NCBI GenBank assembly: GCA_039000515.1
Contig: JBCFYV010000001.1
Location: 37,732,750-37,796,749 of the forward strand
Reading direction: 5' to 3'
Length of the DNA stretch: 64,000 nucleotides
Source: Timema cristinae
Taxonomy: Eukaryota > Arthropoda > Insecta > Phasmatodea > Timematidae
Below, in pieces: positions 46,131 to 58,477 of this stretch; the stretch's first letter is position 1; each line of letters starts with the position of its first letter. A program made the translations under genes and the position numbers. The notes under the pieces were generated by a model. The model made no database searches. It was not told the DNA's origin and saw only the letters and a list, made by a program, of their open reading frames with translations.

Positions 46131-46489
46131 AGTGCCCGCATAAATAAACCAGGCTTTATCTAACATAAAATATTAAGACAGGGCTCAGATTTTTATGATA
46201 TGTTATTATTTTTTTAGTCTTCATATATAATTCTCATAAGTATACAACTTCTGTACATGACACCGTGGTTGTAAAAGTATATGTTTTAAAGGTCATTTGT
46301 TGCTTGATTTATTGTAATTTTGGAACTTTAGATCATAAATAATTTCTTGGTTTGCGTGAATTTTTAGTCATTTTTAGACATTTGTGAGTAAAATTTTGAG
46401 GCATTTATGTTGATAATTATAGTTTTTAAAACATATATTTATGTATAAAAGCATAAATACCCTAAATACATTTTTTTTAAATCACGCAG

Positions 46490-46653
46490 TTAGGAGAATA
46501 AGAAAATATTGTAGTCAATACAATGTGTAGTTGAATTCTCTTTGCTTGTCTGGTTGTAAAATACACATCCCTGGTAATACCCGCAACTAAACTGGAGAGG
46601 GTGGCGTTGGAAGGAGTTTGTTATTACTTCTGAAGCAGAATATTTGTAGATCA
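46490..46653 (-). CDS. candidate internal or terminal exon, unidentified
   Basis: On the minus strand a good acceptor-like site (ATTTTTGTTATAACAG) ends at 46,654. An open frame follows: VIYKYSASEVITNSFQRHPL, then CGYYQGCVFYNQTSKENSTT and a stop at 46,490. Codons end in C or G far more often than the surrounding DNA would give by chance. The Cys and N-x-T motifs suggest an extracellular domain. No family was recognised and no partner exon was found. Confidence 0.3.
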
Positions 46654-46699
46654 CTGTTATAACAAAAATAATACAAGAGCTTAATGGTTTTCTTTGCAT

Positions 46700-47550
46700 A
46701 TATATTTTTTAGTTTTCATGTAAAGTAGTGAATGCTTTATTTATTCGTGTGCATGTATTATTTAATAGTTTTTGTTAATTTTTTAAATATTTTTTAGGAT
46801 TTGAAATAGAGTTTAGACAGTTTATGGTCATTCAATTATTCATTTTAAGAACAAATATGGGTCATATAAGTCCGTGTCCTTATTATAACAGATAGATACA
46901 CTAAACATTGCTAATGAAAAAACTAATTTATTTATTTTGGACCAAAATATAATTTTCTTATAAATAAATAAACACAAAACATCAGACCTTAGCTTCGTTC
47001 TCTTCCACTATTCAACATTGGATATACTACACGTTAAATTAATTATTTGATAATTAAGGACTTTCCTTTTAATTAATTTAATTCAATAGGCTATGAAAGT
47101 TGAAAAATGTTAAGTTGTATAATGTTTTAGTAATAATAGTAATTTATTTTGGAACAATGTTAAGATGAGTACTGATACCAAATTCCAAGATAATTTGTCT
47201 TTCTATAAATATTTTAATTTACTAACGATTACAATTTGTATGAAAAAGGGGTTGAATTGGTTATCAAACTAATTGTTTTTGAGTGTAAATTAGTGTAAAT
47301 TTAAAATATTAGGCTATCTTAAAGAATTAAAGATTTATTAGGTCAATTGATATTAATTAATATGTGTCTGATTCTGTGGAGACGCCCTTAAATATATTTC
47401 GAGATTCTTAAAAGCGGTTTTCAATTCTTCGTTACTGTCACCGGCTAAACGATAGGACCTATATTCTCCACGTTCGAGTCTGTATATTCCTCTCACAACC
47501 CACCCTCAAACTTATACAAAAAAATAAGTAAAAAAAAATTGTGTAAGAGA
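46700..47550. other. AT-rich intergenic DNA
   Basis: Nothing recognised. Confidence 0.4.
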
Positions 47551-47559
47551 CACCTCCAT

Positions 47560-47905
47560 AAAATGGGGGTGAGTGGGGAGTAAAAAAAAGGTGTGGTAGG
47601 GGGTGGTGGTTAAGGGGGCGAAGGAGACACCACGACATCTCCTGTAATCAAATTCAAATTGATGGTGTTCCATCCCTCTAACCCATCAACCTTCCCTAAC
47701 ACACAAACCCCCTAGGGCTTCTCTATATTCACGTCATGCCCGTTATTCCAGCCTGTCTTCCTTTCCACTTTTCATATTCCCACCTTCAACTAGGATTTTT
47801 TCTTCTTGCCCCCCCCCCCCCCCTTTTCCCCCGTATTCTTCAAATCTCCCTTTCCTCAATCCTCCTTCCCCCAATTTACCCCTTTCCGCCACTACCCCTC
47901 TTTCC
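47560..47905. repeat. G-rich tract followed by C-rich tract
   Basis: 47,563-47,630 holds GGGGGTGAGTGGGGAG and GGTAGGGGGTGGTGG. From 47,740 the strand turns pyrimidine-rich, with a run of 15 or more C near 47,805-47,823. G-quadruplex or i-motif formation is conceivable. The single-stranded skew switches sharply. Confidence 0.6.
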
Positions 47906-48169
47906 GCGTGAATGACTAGTCACTTACATACAACAAAAATCGAGTATCTTCTCTTACCAGTTTCTCTCTCTCCACACACACACACATATAAACAGCATTT
48001 AAAAAAATTATACTCTCGGACAAGATTCCTTAATGTTAAAAACTACTGGATGACAGTTCACAATGGAAGTTTTTAACAAATGGTTTATATTCCACACAAA
48101 AGTGTTTAAGGAGGTATTGTAGTACAGAGAAAAAGGCAGTGTTTTTTACAATGCTTATATCAAAACTTT

Positions 48170-48370
48170 TTTTTTTCTGTCCATTCAGTAAGGGTGTCCT
48201 GGAGTTTAAATTACAAGTTTTTCAATTCATTTAAAAAATATATATATATATATATATATTATAAACTAATGCCGATATGATCATGCTTGAAAGATTAAAC
48301 AATCACGTGAAGAAAATTAATCTCTATGTTTCTAATAGAGAAATATTTGATTTATTTTATTTAAAAGAAA
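48170..48370. mobile_element. relative of the MITE-like element at 35,264
   Basis: GGGTGTCCTGGAGTTTAAAT, CAATTCATTTAAAAA and then GAAGAAAATTAATCTCTATG, TTTCT follow the order seen at 35,310-35,455. A (TA)n run at 48,238-48,260 lies between the blocks. Confidence 0.55.
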
Positions 48371-49017
48371 TAATTATCTATCAAAATTGCAAACACCTAC
48401 CTGTATGTTAATAAAGATATTTTATGATACAAAAGTGGCCAAATATAAACTTTTAAAATGTTATTTGAAACACATAATTCTATATAATTAGGCCTTTAAT
48501 ATTGCATAAATGTTATTTAGAGATAAACTATAAATTTAATCCCTACACTTTGATATTTTCACTACAAAATTGACAAGAAATCTATTTATAAACTATAAAT
48601 GTTCAAAATGTCTAGTTTCAAGTAAAATGATGTTTCTGACTATAAAGTGAATTTAATAACTATAAAATGTATCAATTAGAAGTAAACTAGTGTTCACTAA
48701 CTCAAAGTCTATTATATAAATCGTTTTATATGTTTTAATATTATTTTATCATAGAGTATAACTCTTTATGTTTTAATCAAGCTCAAATCTTTATCTCATA
48801 TGAATATTAGAAACTAAGATAAAAAAAATTTTAAACATATATTTGTATAGTTGTATACTGTTATAGTGAGGATACATTTTTTAGTAGGATGTGATTTAAA
48901 TGTATTTAAAATGACACCAAAACACGGGAATCGAACCAATAGACCCTTTACGTACCTAAAAATGACTTATCGAGAGCTAGTCCTAATCTCGAGTAATTTT
49001 CACTCAAAGTAAATAGT
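48371..49017. other. AT-rich intergenic DNA
   Basis: The only hint is a B-box-like GGGAATCGAACC (minus strand) at about 48,926. Confidence 0.35.
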
Positions 49018-49096
49018 AGTATGATGGACATGTGAAAGCATATATGATAATTACTCTAGTGGGTAGGGATGAGGAAGGAAGTAATTTAGAGGTAAT
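49018..49096 (-). mobile_element. SINE, type 3, body fragment
   Basis: AGGAAGGAAGTAATTTAGAG and GGTAATATACCAGC correspond to the reverse complement of 28,340-28,400. Confidence 0.5.
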
Positions 49097-49178
49097 ATAC
49101 CAGCTCGAGTGTCCTGCCTGAGTCATGTTAAAGAGATCGCAAGTGACGTCGTATTCTCATGACAGGAGAAGAAATATT

Positions 49179-49403
49179 ATTATTATATTATTATTATTAT
49201 TAATATTATTACAGCACCGCGTCTTACTACCCGTTCGGATTATACGCACTTACGCTATGCGTAATGGTAGGGTGATTGTGAAATGAAATGGAGGACCTAC
49301 AGTTTAACGTGGAATCCGAACCACGGTGGAGGCCCGGCACTCCCCACATTCACAAGATGTCTTGTCAGAGGTGAAGGAAGGGTTTGGTAAATCAGATAAA
49401 TTT
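49179..49403 (-). mobile_element. SINE, type 1, lacking the tRNA head
   Basis: The 3' end (ACAGCACCGCGTCTTACTAC) and body match 3,033-3,333, but it stops after GGTTTGGTAAATCAGATAAA, before the head. Even so it has an exact 11-bp target-site duplication GAAGAAATATT at 49,168-49,178 and 49,404-49,414, so the truncation took place at insertion. Confidence 0.9.
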
Positions 49404-49416
49404 GAAGAAATATTGA

Positions 49417-49668
49417 CCCACCTCGATGGCGAAGTTTAGCTAACGCGCTAGTCTCGTGTTGAGCAAGACTGCCGAGTACAGGGAGATTGAGGTTCGAATC
49501 TTGGTCGGGAGAACCGGAGGTATTTTTTCCTAAATTGTTTTATAATCTCCCTCCAAGCCAGTGGGGTTCACTTTCTCTAAGTTCAAATTTCCCAATTCCT
49601 AGCCCCTTAACCTAATTAGTACTTAATACGTATAGACTGAACGGATATTAAGATGCAGTGCTAAAAAA
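49417..49668 (+). mobile_element. SINE, type 2, inserted beside the type-1 copy
   Basis: CCCACCTCGATGGCGAAGTT starts the head, GGTTCGAATCTTGGTCGGGA is the B box, and the end is GATATTAAGATGCAGTGCTA. Its own duplication AAATATTGA (49,408-49,416 and 49,669-49,677) overlaps the right duplication of the neighbouring SINE, so two separate events used the same target. Confidence 0.88.
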
Positions 49669-49775
49669 AAATATTGATTGGATGGATACACTTTAGTATT
49701 CTTATAATTTTCTTTATGTTTAAAAGATTATTTTTGGTATGTTATTTGTTTATTTAATTCATTTATAAACATTTT

Positions 49776-50034
49776 TTTAGCCCCATATCTTACGCCCCAC
49801 TCAGGTTGTGTGCACTTATGTATTAATTACACTAAGAGTTTTAAGGATGAGGAAGTTTAAATTTATAATAAGTGTACCGCAATTGCGTGGATGAAGAGTG
49901 GGATTCAATTTTGAAAAAAACAGCCTCAGTAGGCTTACAACCGAACAATATTCGAGCCTGGATCTTCCGGACATTGTAAGTCTAGTTCTGCAAGAGATGC
50001 ATCTAAATAATGCCGCCACTGAAGTTGGTTTCAT
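49776..50034 (-). mobile_element. SINE, type 2, diverged
   Basis: AGCCCCATATCTTACGCCCC represents the shared end. ATTCGAGCCTGGATCTTCCG and CCGCCACTGAAGTTGG are the remains of the head. The overlapping minus-strand ORF is SINE translation. Confidence 0.75.
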
Positions 50035-50751
50035 ATTCTTAAGTGAATCTGCCTGGAACTTAGATAGTTTTTAGTGATTTGATTAAAAAATAATATAGGA
50101 TATGTTTTTAATAAAAATACATCGATGAATTATGAATGTAAATCATAAAAATGCATTTGCTAGTAAATTATAAGATTTTTACCATAAGAGGCAGTCAAAA
50201 AATGATAATTTTCCTTTAAACACCTTAAACAATTTTTATCGCCTTGTGGTAATTTATTATAAACTAATAATGCATGTATCAATTCGTTCAAAAATTATGA
50301 TGTATTATTTTTATTCGTATTTGCAAGGCATAATCGTCTTTAGGGATTGTTTTTATATTTTGGTAGAATAAAAAACTATTAATTTTTTCTTAGACATATT
50401 GATGTCGTTTACATTGTAAAGTAGAAGGCTTACCTTGTTTGTTTTCACTACGATGAGGCCTATCTGATAGGATCATAGCGAACCTGTCAAACTAATATTG
50501 TAATTTTTGACACTAAGCGGAGTGAAATGCATGGTCGAAAGTACATTAAATAAAAGGTAATGTGCCATACAGGTGTACCGTTAAATAGGGGACACACTTA
50601 GTGGTGGACAAACGACAGAAAAACTATAAACATGTGTTCCATTTGACCGTTTCCGAGTCACAACCAAATGATTCCACAAAACTGTACACCATATTCGATA
50701 TATCCCAACTTTGACTGGGTTTTATTCTACGGTTATTTTTAAATAGGGTGA

Positions 50752-50870
50752 ACAACTTCGGTGGTCACAATGGTCCAAGGCTAAACTCCCTTAGTAGGCT
50801 ATACTGTCTAGACGAGGAATTGAGGTTCAAATCTCGGTTGGGTGTACTAAGGGTGGCTTTTTCAATAAAT
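50752..50870 (+). mobile_element. SINE, type 2, head and proximal body
   Basis: TTCGGTGGTCACAATGGTCC is followed by GAGGTTCAAATCTCGGTTGG and GGGTGGCTTTTTCAATAAAT, after which the similarity stops. Confidence 0.7.
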
Positions 50871-50884
50871 TATAGCAATGCAAA

Positions 50885-50985
50885 ACGGACCCTTAATGTA
50901 GTGGTCAGTGCACCTGGTTTACGAGCCTAGGGATCCCAGCTTCTATTCCCGGCTGGTACATTGAGTATTCTTTCCCTTGAGAAGA
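50885..50985 (+). mobile_element. tRNA-like SINE head of another type
   Basis: TAGTGGTCAGTGCACCTGGT (A box) and GATCCCAGCTTCTATTCCCG (B-box region) closed by GCTGGTAC. The downstream body does not match types 1-3. Confidence 0.5.
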
Positions 50986-51224
50986 GTTTTCCAAAGGTAT
51001 CCATGGGTTTAGTTAATTAGCCTTAAGTTAGGTTAACTTACACCAGTTCTACAACTTCATAATAAATATCACATCATCTCATTGCTAGAACGACGTGTAG
51101 ACAACCTCCAGAGGTGTACCCGGGGCAAAGTTGAGTCCACCAAAGTGCGAATATCTACACAAAAGGGTGACGAACCCAGATGTCATGTCCCACCCGGACA
51201 TATATGTCATACAAAAAAAACCAA

Positions 51225-51489
51225 CCCACCTCGGTGGCGTAGTTGGCTAACGCACTTGTCGTGTTGAGCTCGACTGCTGAGGACAGGAAGATCGAGGTTC
51301 GAATCTCGGTCGGGTGAACTGGGGGTGGTTTTTTCCTAAATGGTTTTTCCACTCTCCCTCCACGAAAATCGGGTTCACTTCCTATAATTCAACCTTCCCA
51401 AGTCCTAATCCACTAGCGTAATTAGTACTAAAAGCGTTTTAACCCGAACGGTAGTAAGACGCGGTGCTAAATATATTAATATTAATAAT
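51225..51489 (+). mobile_element. SINE, type 2, full-length (good reference copy)
   Basis: CCCACCTCGGTGGCGTAGTT, then GGTTCGAATCTCGGTCGGGT, then TTTTTCCTAAATGGTTTTTC and the tail CGGTAGTAAGACGCGGTGCT. Duplication AAAAACCAA at 51,216-51,224 and 51,490-51,498. Confidence 0.92.
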
Positions 51490-51499
51490 AAAAACCAAT

Positions 51500-53335
51500 A
51501 GCAATGCATACAACTACTGTTTTATTACAAGTATTTTACAATCTAGCGTTCTCTACTTTATGCAATGCTACAAATCTTACTTTCCGTTGGAACAATCATA
51601 ATTCTACTAATTGTTTATATTTAGGGAATTGGCCGCTTCCCCCTTCTGGACAAACCAACAGTCTAGTAGGCAACTATTTCACATATGACAAGCACGTAGT
51701 TACATTGATCTTCCGGGAGAGCGTTATATATAGTTTAGAGGGAGGAGGTGGCGCGCCTGGGTGAGGTATGGGGAGATCGGAACTAGAAGTATGCAGCAAT
51801 CGGATTGACTAACCCCTTTCCCCCCCTTCATTCCCACGCTTGATTGAAGATCATTTCATTAGCTCCCAAGCGATTGCCGCTTCGCTCCAAAACTGCCAAT
51901 AACAGACCCTTTGGATTATTCCCGAAGAATAATTCATCATCACCTTTGACACTGACATCATCTGTTACCATCAAGTACGACTTCAGACAGATTATAAGCG
52001 TTATACCGACCAGTATATTATGAAGAAAACATAAAAATTTTCCTCACATTTTTGTAATATTATCCAGAAGGCCGGGACCGAAATCACAGACGAATCCAAA
52101 ACGAGTTGACCCCAGTAATAAGATGGATTGTAATATCAATTATACATAATCAAAGTTTCAAATTTGGCTTAGTAAAAAATATAGCTAATTCAATTTCCCA
52201 ATTGAGAATTGAGTGAAACAGTCGATTAAATATATCGATTTAATAAGTAACTTAAATATATATTAATCACTGATGCATGTAAAGTATTATAATCGTGAAA
52301 ATTATTGACCTTGAAAATCATGATGAATCTTTCCTTTTAATGTGTGTCCGCACCCTCCCCCTTCCCCCTAAAAAAAAAGTGGATTTTACAATTATGTCTG
52401 TCCCCATATCTGTAAGTCTGTCCCTGCAGTAGATTTTAAACAGTTCGATCGATTTTGCTCAAACTTGATATTTAAATATTAAATGGCAATACCTCAGGGC
52501 TTTTTTTTTTACTATATCCATAAAATTAAGGTAGCTTGCTGATGATTTTTTTCTTGTTCCATAATCTTTTGAAAATTGTTCTAATGATTTCGTTTAAATA
52601 GTGTTAGGGGATTTTCAATAATTCAAAATATTTCGAAGGGAAGGTTTATATGGTAAACAAAACTATATAGATTATTGGCAGATGAGGGAGGGGGAATTTA
52701 TATAAAGAGTTAGTTTCATAAATGACTGATTTAAAAAATGGAATATTTTAAGAAGTGGCTTTAATTATTCGGTTCATAATGCGTATTTCTTAAGTTTTTT
52801 ACTTTATAAATAAATTATATAGATTAATAATATGATTTTTTAAGTAAAACAAATACATATATTATTTTACTGATTATTGATTTTTGAAATAAATTGAAGT
52901 TTTTAAAAAATAGCTTTAATGATTTTTTTCATATTGATGTTTGGAGATTCTGACACATAATAATAAAATATTGTTTGCTGGTTTTCTAAAATAAATTAAT
53001 TTAAGGGTTGTATAGCTCATGACAAATTATAGAAAAATAAATTGAAGTCTTTCAAAAGGACTTAAAATGTAGTTTAGTAGGGGTATATGAGAAAGTGTTT
53101 CCATGATAAGAAATAAGCAATTTTTATGTTCACAACATAAATAACAAATAATGTATGTTTAGTTTACAAATAACTTTAATTGAAATAGTATTTCCAAGAT
53201 TTTAATATATTATATGGGAGTTTTCTAGATTGTTTTCATATTATTCATTTTTCATCAACTTGGAAGTGATGTTAATATCATAAAATATCAAAACCATGCA
53301 GCCAGCCACATGAGCATGTCTGGCTTAGAACATTG
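51500..53335. other. intergenic DNA with one possible repeat fragment
   Basis: 52,385-52,500 has TCTGTCCCCATATCTGTAAG and CGATCGATTTTGCTCAAACT, wording common in insect dispersed repeats. The 86-residue ORF at 51,504-51,764 has no recognised motif. Confidence 0.35.
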
Positions 53336-53339
53336 TTTT

Positions 53340-53580
53340 AAAACTATTTCAGGTATTTAAAGTACTTCTCTTAACCGACCGATTATACTAGCAAATGACT
53401 TAGAAACCAACTTAAATATAGAGCGGATACAAAAGCTAGTCTCCGACCGTTAATTCGTTCCTGTGAAAGAGTAAACTCACATTCCTTAAATGATTAATTT
53501 CCAAGACTTCCTGAGAATTGAACCTGGTCCTATAGCTTAATAGACAACCCCTTTTAAGTCTAATTACTGCTCTTAGGTGT
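53340..53580 (-). mobile_element. old tRNA-derived SINE fragment
   Basis: On the minus strand, CCAGGTTCAATTCTCAGGAA is B-box-like. The far end (AGGTATTTAAAGTACTTC, then CCGATTATACTAGCA) resembles 36,290-36,340. Confidence 0.4.
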
Positions 53581-53584
53581 TTGG

Positions 53585-54570
53585 ATATTATATAATAGTT
53601 CAGAAAGTGCTTTTAAACCCCCCATCTCGATCATACGAAAATACGCAATAATTTTGTATTATTTCATCTCATTTGGAGCGATTTGTTTACTAATTTTCTA
53701 GAAATTATACAATCACTTGTTTGATTTCGGAATTAATCCAAGTGGTAATGTAAATAACAAAACACTCGATGATTATTGTAGTTTAGACGACCAGTGGTTT
53801 TAGAAATTATTATTTAGTTTTAAATTTCATAGTTCAATTCACACAATAACCGTCACGTTTCTGAATGTTTTTTTTTACACGCACGAATGCTTGTTGGAAA
53901 TATTTTTAGGCATGAAGCTATTAGAATACTTTATCTATTCATTATATTTACCCTGTAATGAATTTGCTTTCGAAATGTTTCAAAATCTGTTTTTATTTTA
54001 TTTGAAATTTTCTGCGCTGTTGATAAAATGTGTCACAAGTTAAAAAAAAGTTTACATAAAACTAAATATTGGAAATTTAGATCCACTTTGAGTAAAGGAT
54101 TACTTTACTTTATTTGAAACTATGGAAACGAGGTTGAAACTTGATCCACCTGTAACAAAACGCGATAAAGCTTTTAATAATTTAAAAGCCTGTTTTACCA
54201 TAAGGGGGAAAATAACGTTCTAAAATTCTTAATTAAATTAATTAGGTTTTTTGACTAATTTTAAAAACTCATTAAAAATATGGGCCCTACATTTAAATCT
54301 ATTTATAATTTTTAAACATTCTTTTAGTCATATTAATGTAATACTTTACATTAAGTTTTTGTTTAAATTTTATGATTTACCATTTTCACCCTTCTTTATT
54401 CGGGTTCTTTTTAAACTCCAAATCTAGTGTTTTTCTCAAATTTTATTTTGTCTTTAAATTTTTATGTTGTTTCCCAAAAAATTTAACCAAGATTAAAATT
54501 TAAAAAGATTTCAGAAATCCTAAGATAGGGTAAAAATGCAGTATTTTAAACTACGCATTTTTTGATTTTA
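53585..54570. other. AT-rich intergenic DNA
   Basis: Nothing recognised. Homopolymer distortion begins at about 54,200. Confidence 0.4.
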
Positions 54571-54571
54571 A

Positions 54572-54855
54572 GAGGGACCTGGCGTCTAGGGGTAAGGGGT
54601 TTGACTTCGTGCTGGGGTCCAGGTTCAATCTTCAGTCCGGGAAAAAATTTTCTGATTTTAAAAAACCCTTCCCTTTCCCTCTGAAAAGACACCCTTTTAA
54701 TGTGGGAATGCCACCCTCCCCGTGGCTCGGATTCCACGTTAAATTAGGCCTTCATTTATCCAAAAACCCACCATTACACATTAGCGTAAGGCGTTAAAAA
54801 CCGAAGGGGGGTAAGACTCTGTGAAATAATAATAATAAAATAATAAAAAATAATA
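54572..54855 (+). mobile_element. SINE, type 1, full-length but distorted
   Basis: GACCTGGCGTCTAGGGGTAA, CAGGTTCAATCTTCAG, then GTGGCTCGGATTCCACGTTA and the end GGGGGGTAAGACTCTG with a (TAA)n tail. Compared with 27,257-27,537 it differs mainly by homopolymer length changes. Confidence 0.85.
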
Positions 54856-55915
54856 AAAATAAAATTTCGGTAAAAAGAATCTCCTATTGAGTGAAATATT
54901 TTTAAAAGTTGGACCCCAAATTTTGGTTTCCCCTTTAAGATTTTTGAATATTTTTGTATTAATCTGAATTAAAATAGTTTTTGTGGTCCCAAATTTTTTT
55001 TTATAGATCCCGGGCACCGGTTCAATCCCAACCTTTCCTAAATCTATCTGTGAAACAGTGGGTCTGGAACGGATTAAACTCGTCTCGCGGGGAAAATGAG
55101 AGTATGCAAATAAAAAAAGAGAATAAATGTTTTTTAAAAACGGGAAAATTTAAAGGCCAAAGGCTCGTTGGCTGACCACATACACCCTCAACCACAAAGT
55201 GCCCAACCCTCGCAATTTGGGGTGGCTCTTGTCGGTATAGCTCATGGTGGGTCACACCATGGAGTGTTTTTTTTAAAAACTTTATAGAAACAATTTTTTT
55301 TCTGAATACAGTTCTAGCAGCCAGTCAAAAACATCGCATAAAAAAGCATAAATAATAATTTTTACTTGAAGACAATTTCCTTTACATAACAAAATTTTCT
55401 AAAACTTGTGTAATTTGTTTATTCACCATATTTTTATTTCGAAATCTCAATTTTTATTTAATGTTTAACTCAAAGTATAGCTTAACCTTTTTCATTGAAA
55501 GCAATGGGATGGCTTGGTCATAAAAAGTTTAAGATGTTGATCTTTCAAAAATAATTTTATAAATTTTGTAAATATTGATAAAAAATATATTTCATAAATA
55601 ATTTAATAACTTTATTTGAATAATTTTTTTTTTAAAGTCTTGAAACGAGAAAGTAACATACGTAAAGTTTTATTTTTTTTCATTAAAATAATAAAAAAGT
55701 TGGTCGTTTTTTCTTTATTTTTTACAGTAGACCTTTTAAAGTCACCGGGTAGAGCTGTGAGATGTAAATATTCCTTTAATTTTTTTTTTCATAAAAATTT
55801 TCTTTTGACAAAAATTTTATATTCGGTTCAGGAAAAATATATTAAGTTTTTTAAATAGAAGGATGCTCGAGATATCGAAGTTTTAAAGCTTATACTTCAG
55901 TTTTAATTTTTCCTT
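54856..55915. other. distorted sequence, nothing firm
   Basis: 55,015-55,260 is GC-richer, with overlapping short ORFs on both strands, none of them recognised. Confidence 0.3.
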
Positions 55916-55918
55916 AGG

Positions 55919-56165
55919 AATTTTTAAAACCCTGCTTCGGTGGGTACATTTTTTTAAGGCTCGTTTTGTTTAGACTGAAAAGCTGATGACAGGAAGTTTT
56001 GGGTTTGAACCGGTCAGGTGTATGGGTGGGTGTTCCAAAATGGTTTTCCCTCCCTCCACGCAACGCAGACATACTTACTCTAAATTTCAACTTTTTTAAA
56101 TCTCTAACCATTGAGTAATTAGTAAAATGCTAAACCTAACGGGTAAAGGATGCAGTTTAAAAAAT
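55919..56165 (+). mobile_element. SINE, type 2, distorted
   Basis: CCTGCTTCGGTGGGTAC, then TTTGGGTTTGAACCGGTCAG, then CCCTCCCTCCACGCAACGC and AACCTAACGGGTAAAGGATG. Confidence 0.7.
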
Positions 56166-56169
56166 ATGC

Positions 56170-58470
56170 ATTCAATTTTTTCCAAAATGTATTTTTAAAT
56201 TTTTTAAAAATGGGTTGTGGCTAAAAGTTTTCACATAATTGAAGTTCTAGTTCAAAAAGCTTAATTATATAAGAAATTACCATACATATAAATAAAAAAA
56301 ATAAAATTACATTGGTTTTAATATATTAGATAAAGATAGCTACAATATAAAAAAACCAAAACAATAAAAAAACAAAATCATTATGATTAAAATTTTTTTT
56401 AAGACCTATTTGAATCGAACTACTTCCAATAATTTTAGTTATTTTTTTTTAAAATTTCTAGACCCATAAAACGTACACTCAGGGGCGACCCGGGTAAATT
56501 TAAGCTCCTTTCCTATAAAAAACGGGGATAATATAGTCAATTCCCCAAAGGGAGGGTAGTAAGTACAATGAAAGTTACCAAATTTACTTCTAATCCATTC
56601 CCCAAAGGAAAGATCTGCAAGCCCCAATAAATATAATTTTTATATCTCTTTGGGGTCAAAACTTTAAAAAAAAACCCATTTTTTTTAAATTTATTTTTTT
56701 TCTTTTAAGGGTTTTAAAATATTCGCTGTCACTACCCCCAATTCCATGATGAATTTATCTTGGTTAACTATGAAAATAACCCCAAACCAACAAATCAAAA
56801 TTAAAAAGTATCCCGGCTTCATGGGAAAAAAAAACTGAAGGGAACCCATAAATGGAAAACCCATGTCCAAATGATTCACTTTTAGATTGTAAAAATGGTT
56901 TTTAAATACAAAAAAAAAATAATAGAACATGTTTTGTAGAAAGGTTTTTTTCTAATTTTACTATAACAAAAAATTAAAAAAACAGTTAACATATAATTGC
57001 AAAAAACCGTTTAAGAGGGCATTTTTTTAAAGAGGGCAATTCAAAAAACATTTTAAGTTTGGGAAAATTTTTTTTTTAAAACCTAAAAAAACTCAGCAAT
57101 ATTAAAATTTAATGTAAGAAACCTATCAAAAAGTGAGGCTACTTAGGTTGGGTTGGGTTAGGTTTGGTGCTCTATTTGACGCCTCCCAAAACCGCCATGG
57201 GGCACCGCCTTTGGACAATAGTTGAGTACACCATTTAAAATTTAAAAATAAAAAAAAAACACGCGGGATCATATTAACATTCTAAATAAATTTTATCACT
57301 TTAACTTATTAAAAAATTTTTGAATAAAATAAATAACAAAGAATAATTATGTATGAATTATAAATTTTTAATGAAAATTATAAAAACTATAAAGATATAA
57401 AAGATAGTTATATTAAAAACCAAACAACTTAAAAAAATATACGTGAAATATAATTAATTATTATAAAGAATGATGATAAAAAATCATCAAAAAACCTTTG
57501 TTAATAAAAACAAAATATGTAAAATTAAGAATATTACATTTACAATTATCAAGTATGATTGTCATTAAAATTTTATTAATTTTTTTAAAATAAAATTTTT
57601 TAATATTATTATTCATTTAAATTTTTTTTAACTTAAAATAATATAATGTATTTTAATTAAAAAAAAAGAAAATTAAAACTTACAATGAAATTTAAAAAAA
57701 AAATTTCTCTATCTTTCATTTAAAATGTATCTTTAGGACTTTCTTAGTCCCAATCAAGCAAGCTAGCTCAATTTATAAAATAATAGTAACGTTAAACTTT
57801 AAGATTTACAGTAAACTTAATTGGGAATTGGGGAATTTTTCACTGGTTCCTTTTAGCCCACTTTACAGGGCCTGGGGCCTTTCCCACTGTTTTGATAGAG
57901 AAAAGGTTCTTCCACCTACGCCCTTTTACCCCTCTGCCTTGGGCGCTTAAAATTTTCCCCAGCAGTTGCAAACAATCCTTAAATTTAAAATTTCTAAATT
58001 CAAAACAGCTTGTATTTAACGTAAATTTTCCGTACCAAGTGTTCACTTATTTTCCTGAACTTTTTATTAAACTTTAAAAATTGTAAACTACATAATTTTG
58101 TAAATTATTGTAATTTTTATATCTATTTATTTTTTTTCTATAATAAATCTTTTTGTTGTTAATTTAAATTTTTTGTTTAACGTAATGAATTACCCAACGA
58201 TAAATCAATTACAAAACTTTTTTTTTGGGGAAATTTTTGTGCAAAATAGTGAAAATTAAATTTATTTAAAAGGGGTTTTGGGTTTTTACCAAAACAGTTT
58301 AAGGAGGGCAATGTAATATGTCCCTAAGCTTCCTTAAAGGATCCCCCACCAAAAAATTCCAGTTGTTTACTGCAAAGTATCAAAAAATGTCTGACAAAAC
58401 CGGGAAATTTTTGGACATATTATTTTTTTTTTTAAAAATAAAGTATAACAAACTAGTAAATAAGTGCTAC
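56170..58470. other. AT-rich distorted sequence
   Basis: A short GGTTGGGTTGGGTTAGG stretch lies at about 57,147-57,163. No gene or repeat boundaries are supported. Confidence 0.4.
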
Positions 58471-58477
58471 TTTGCAA

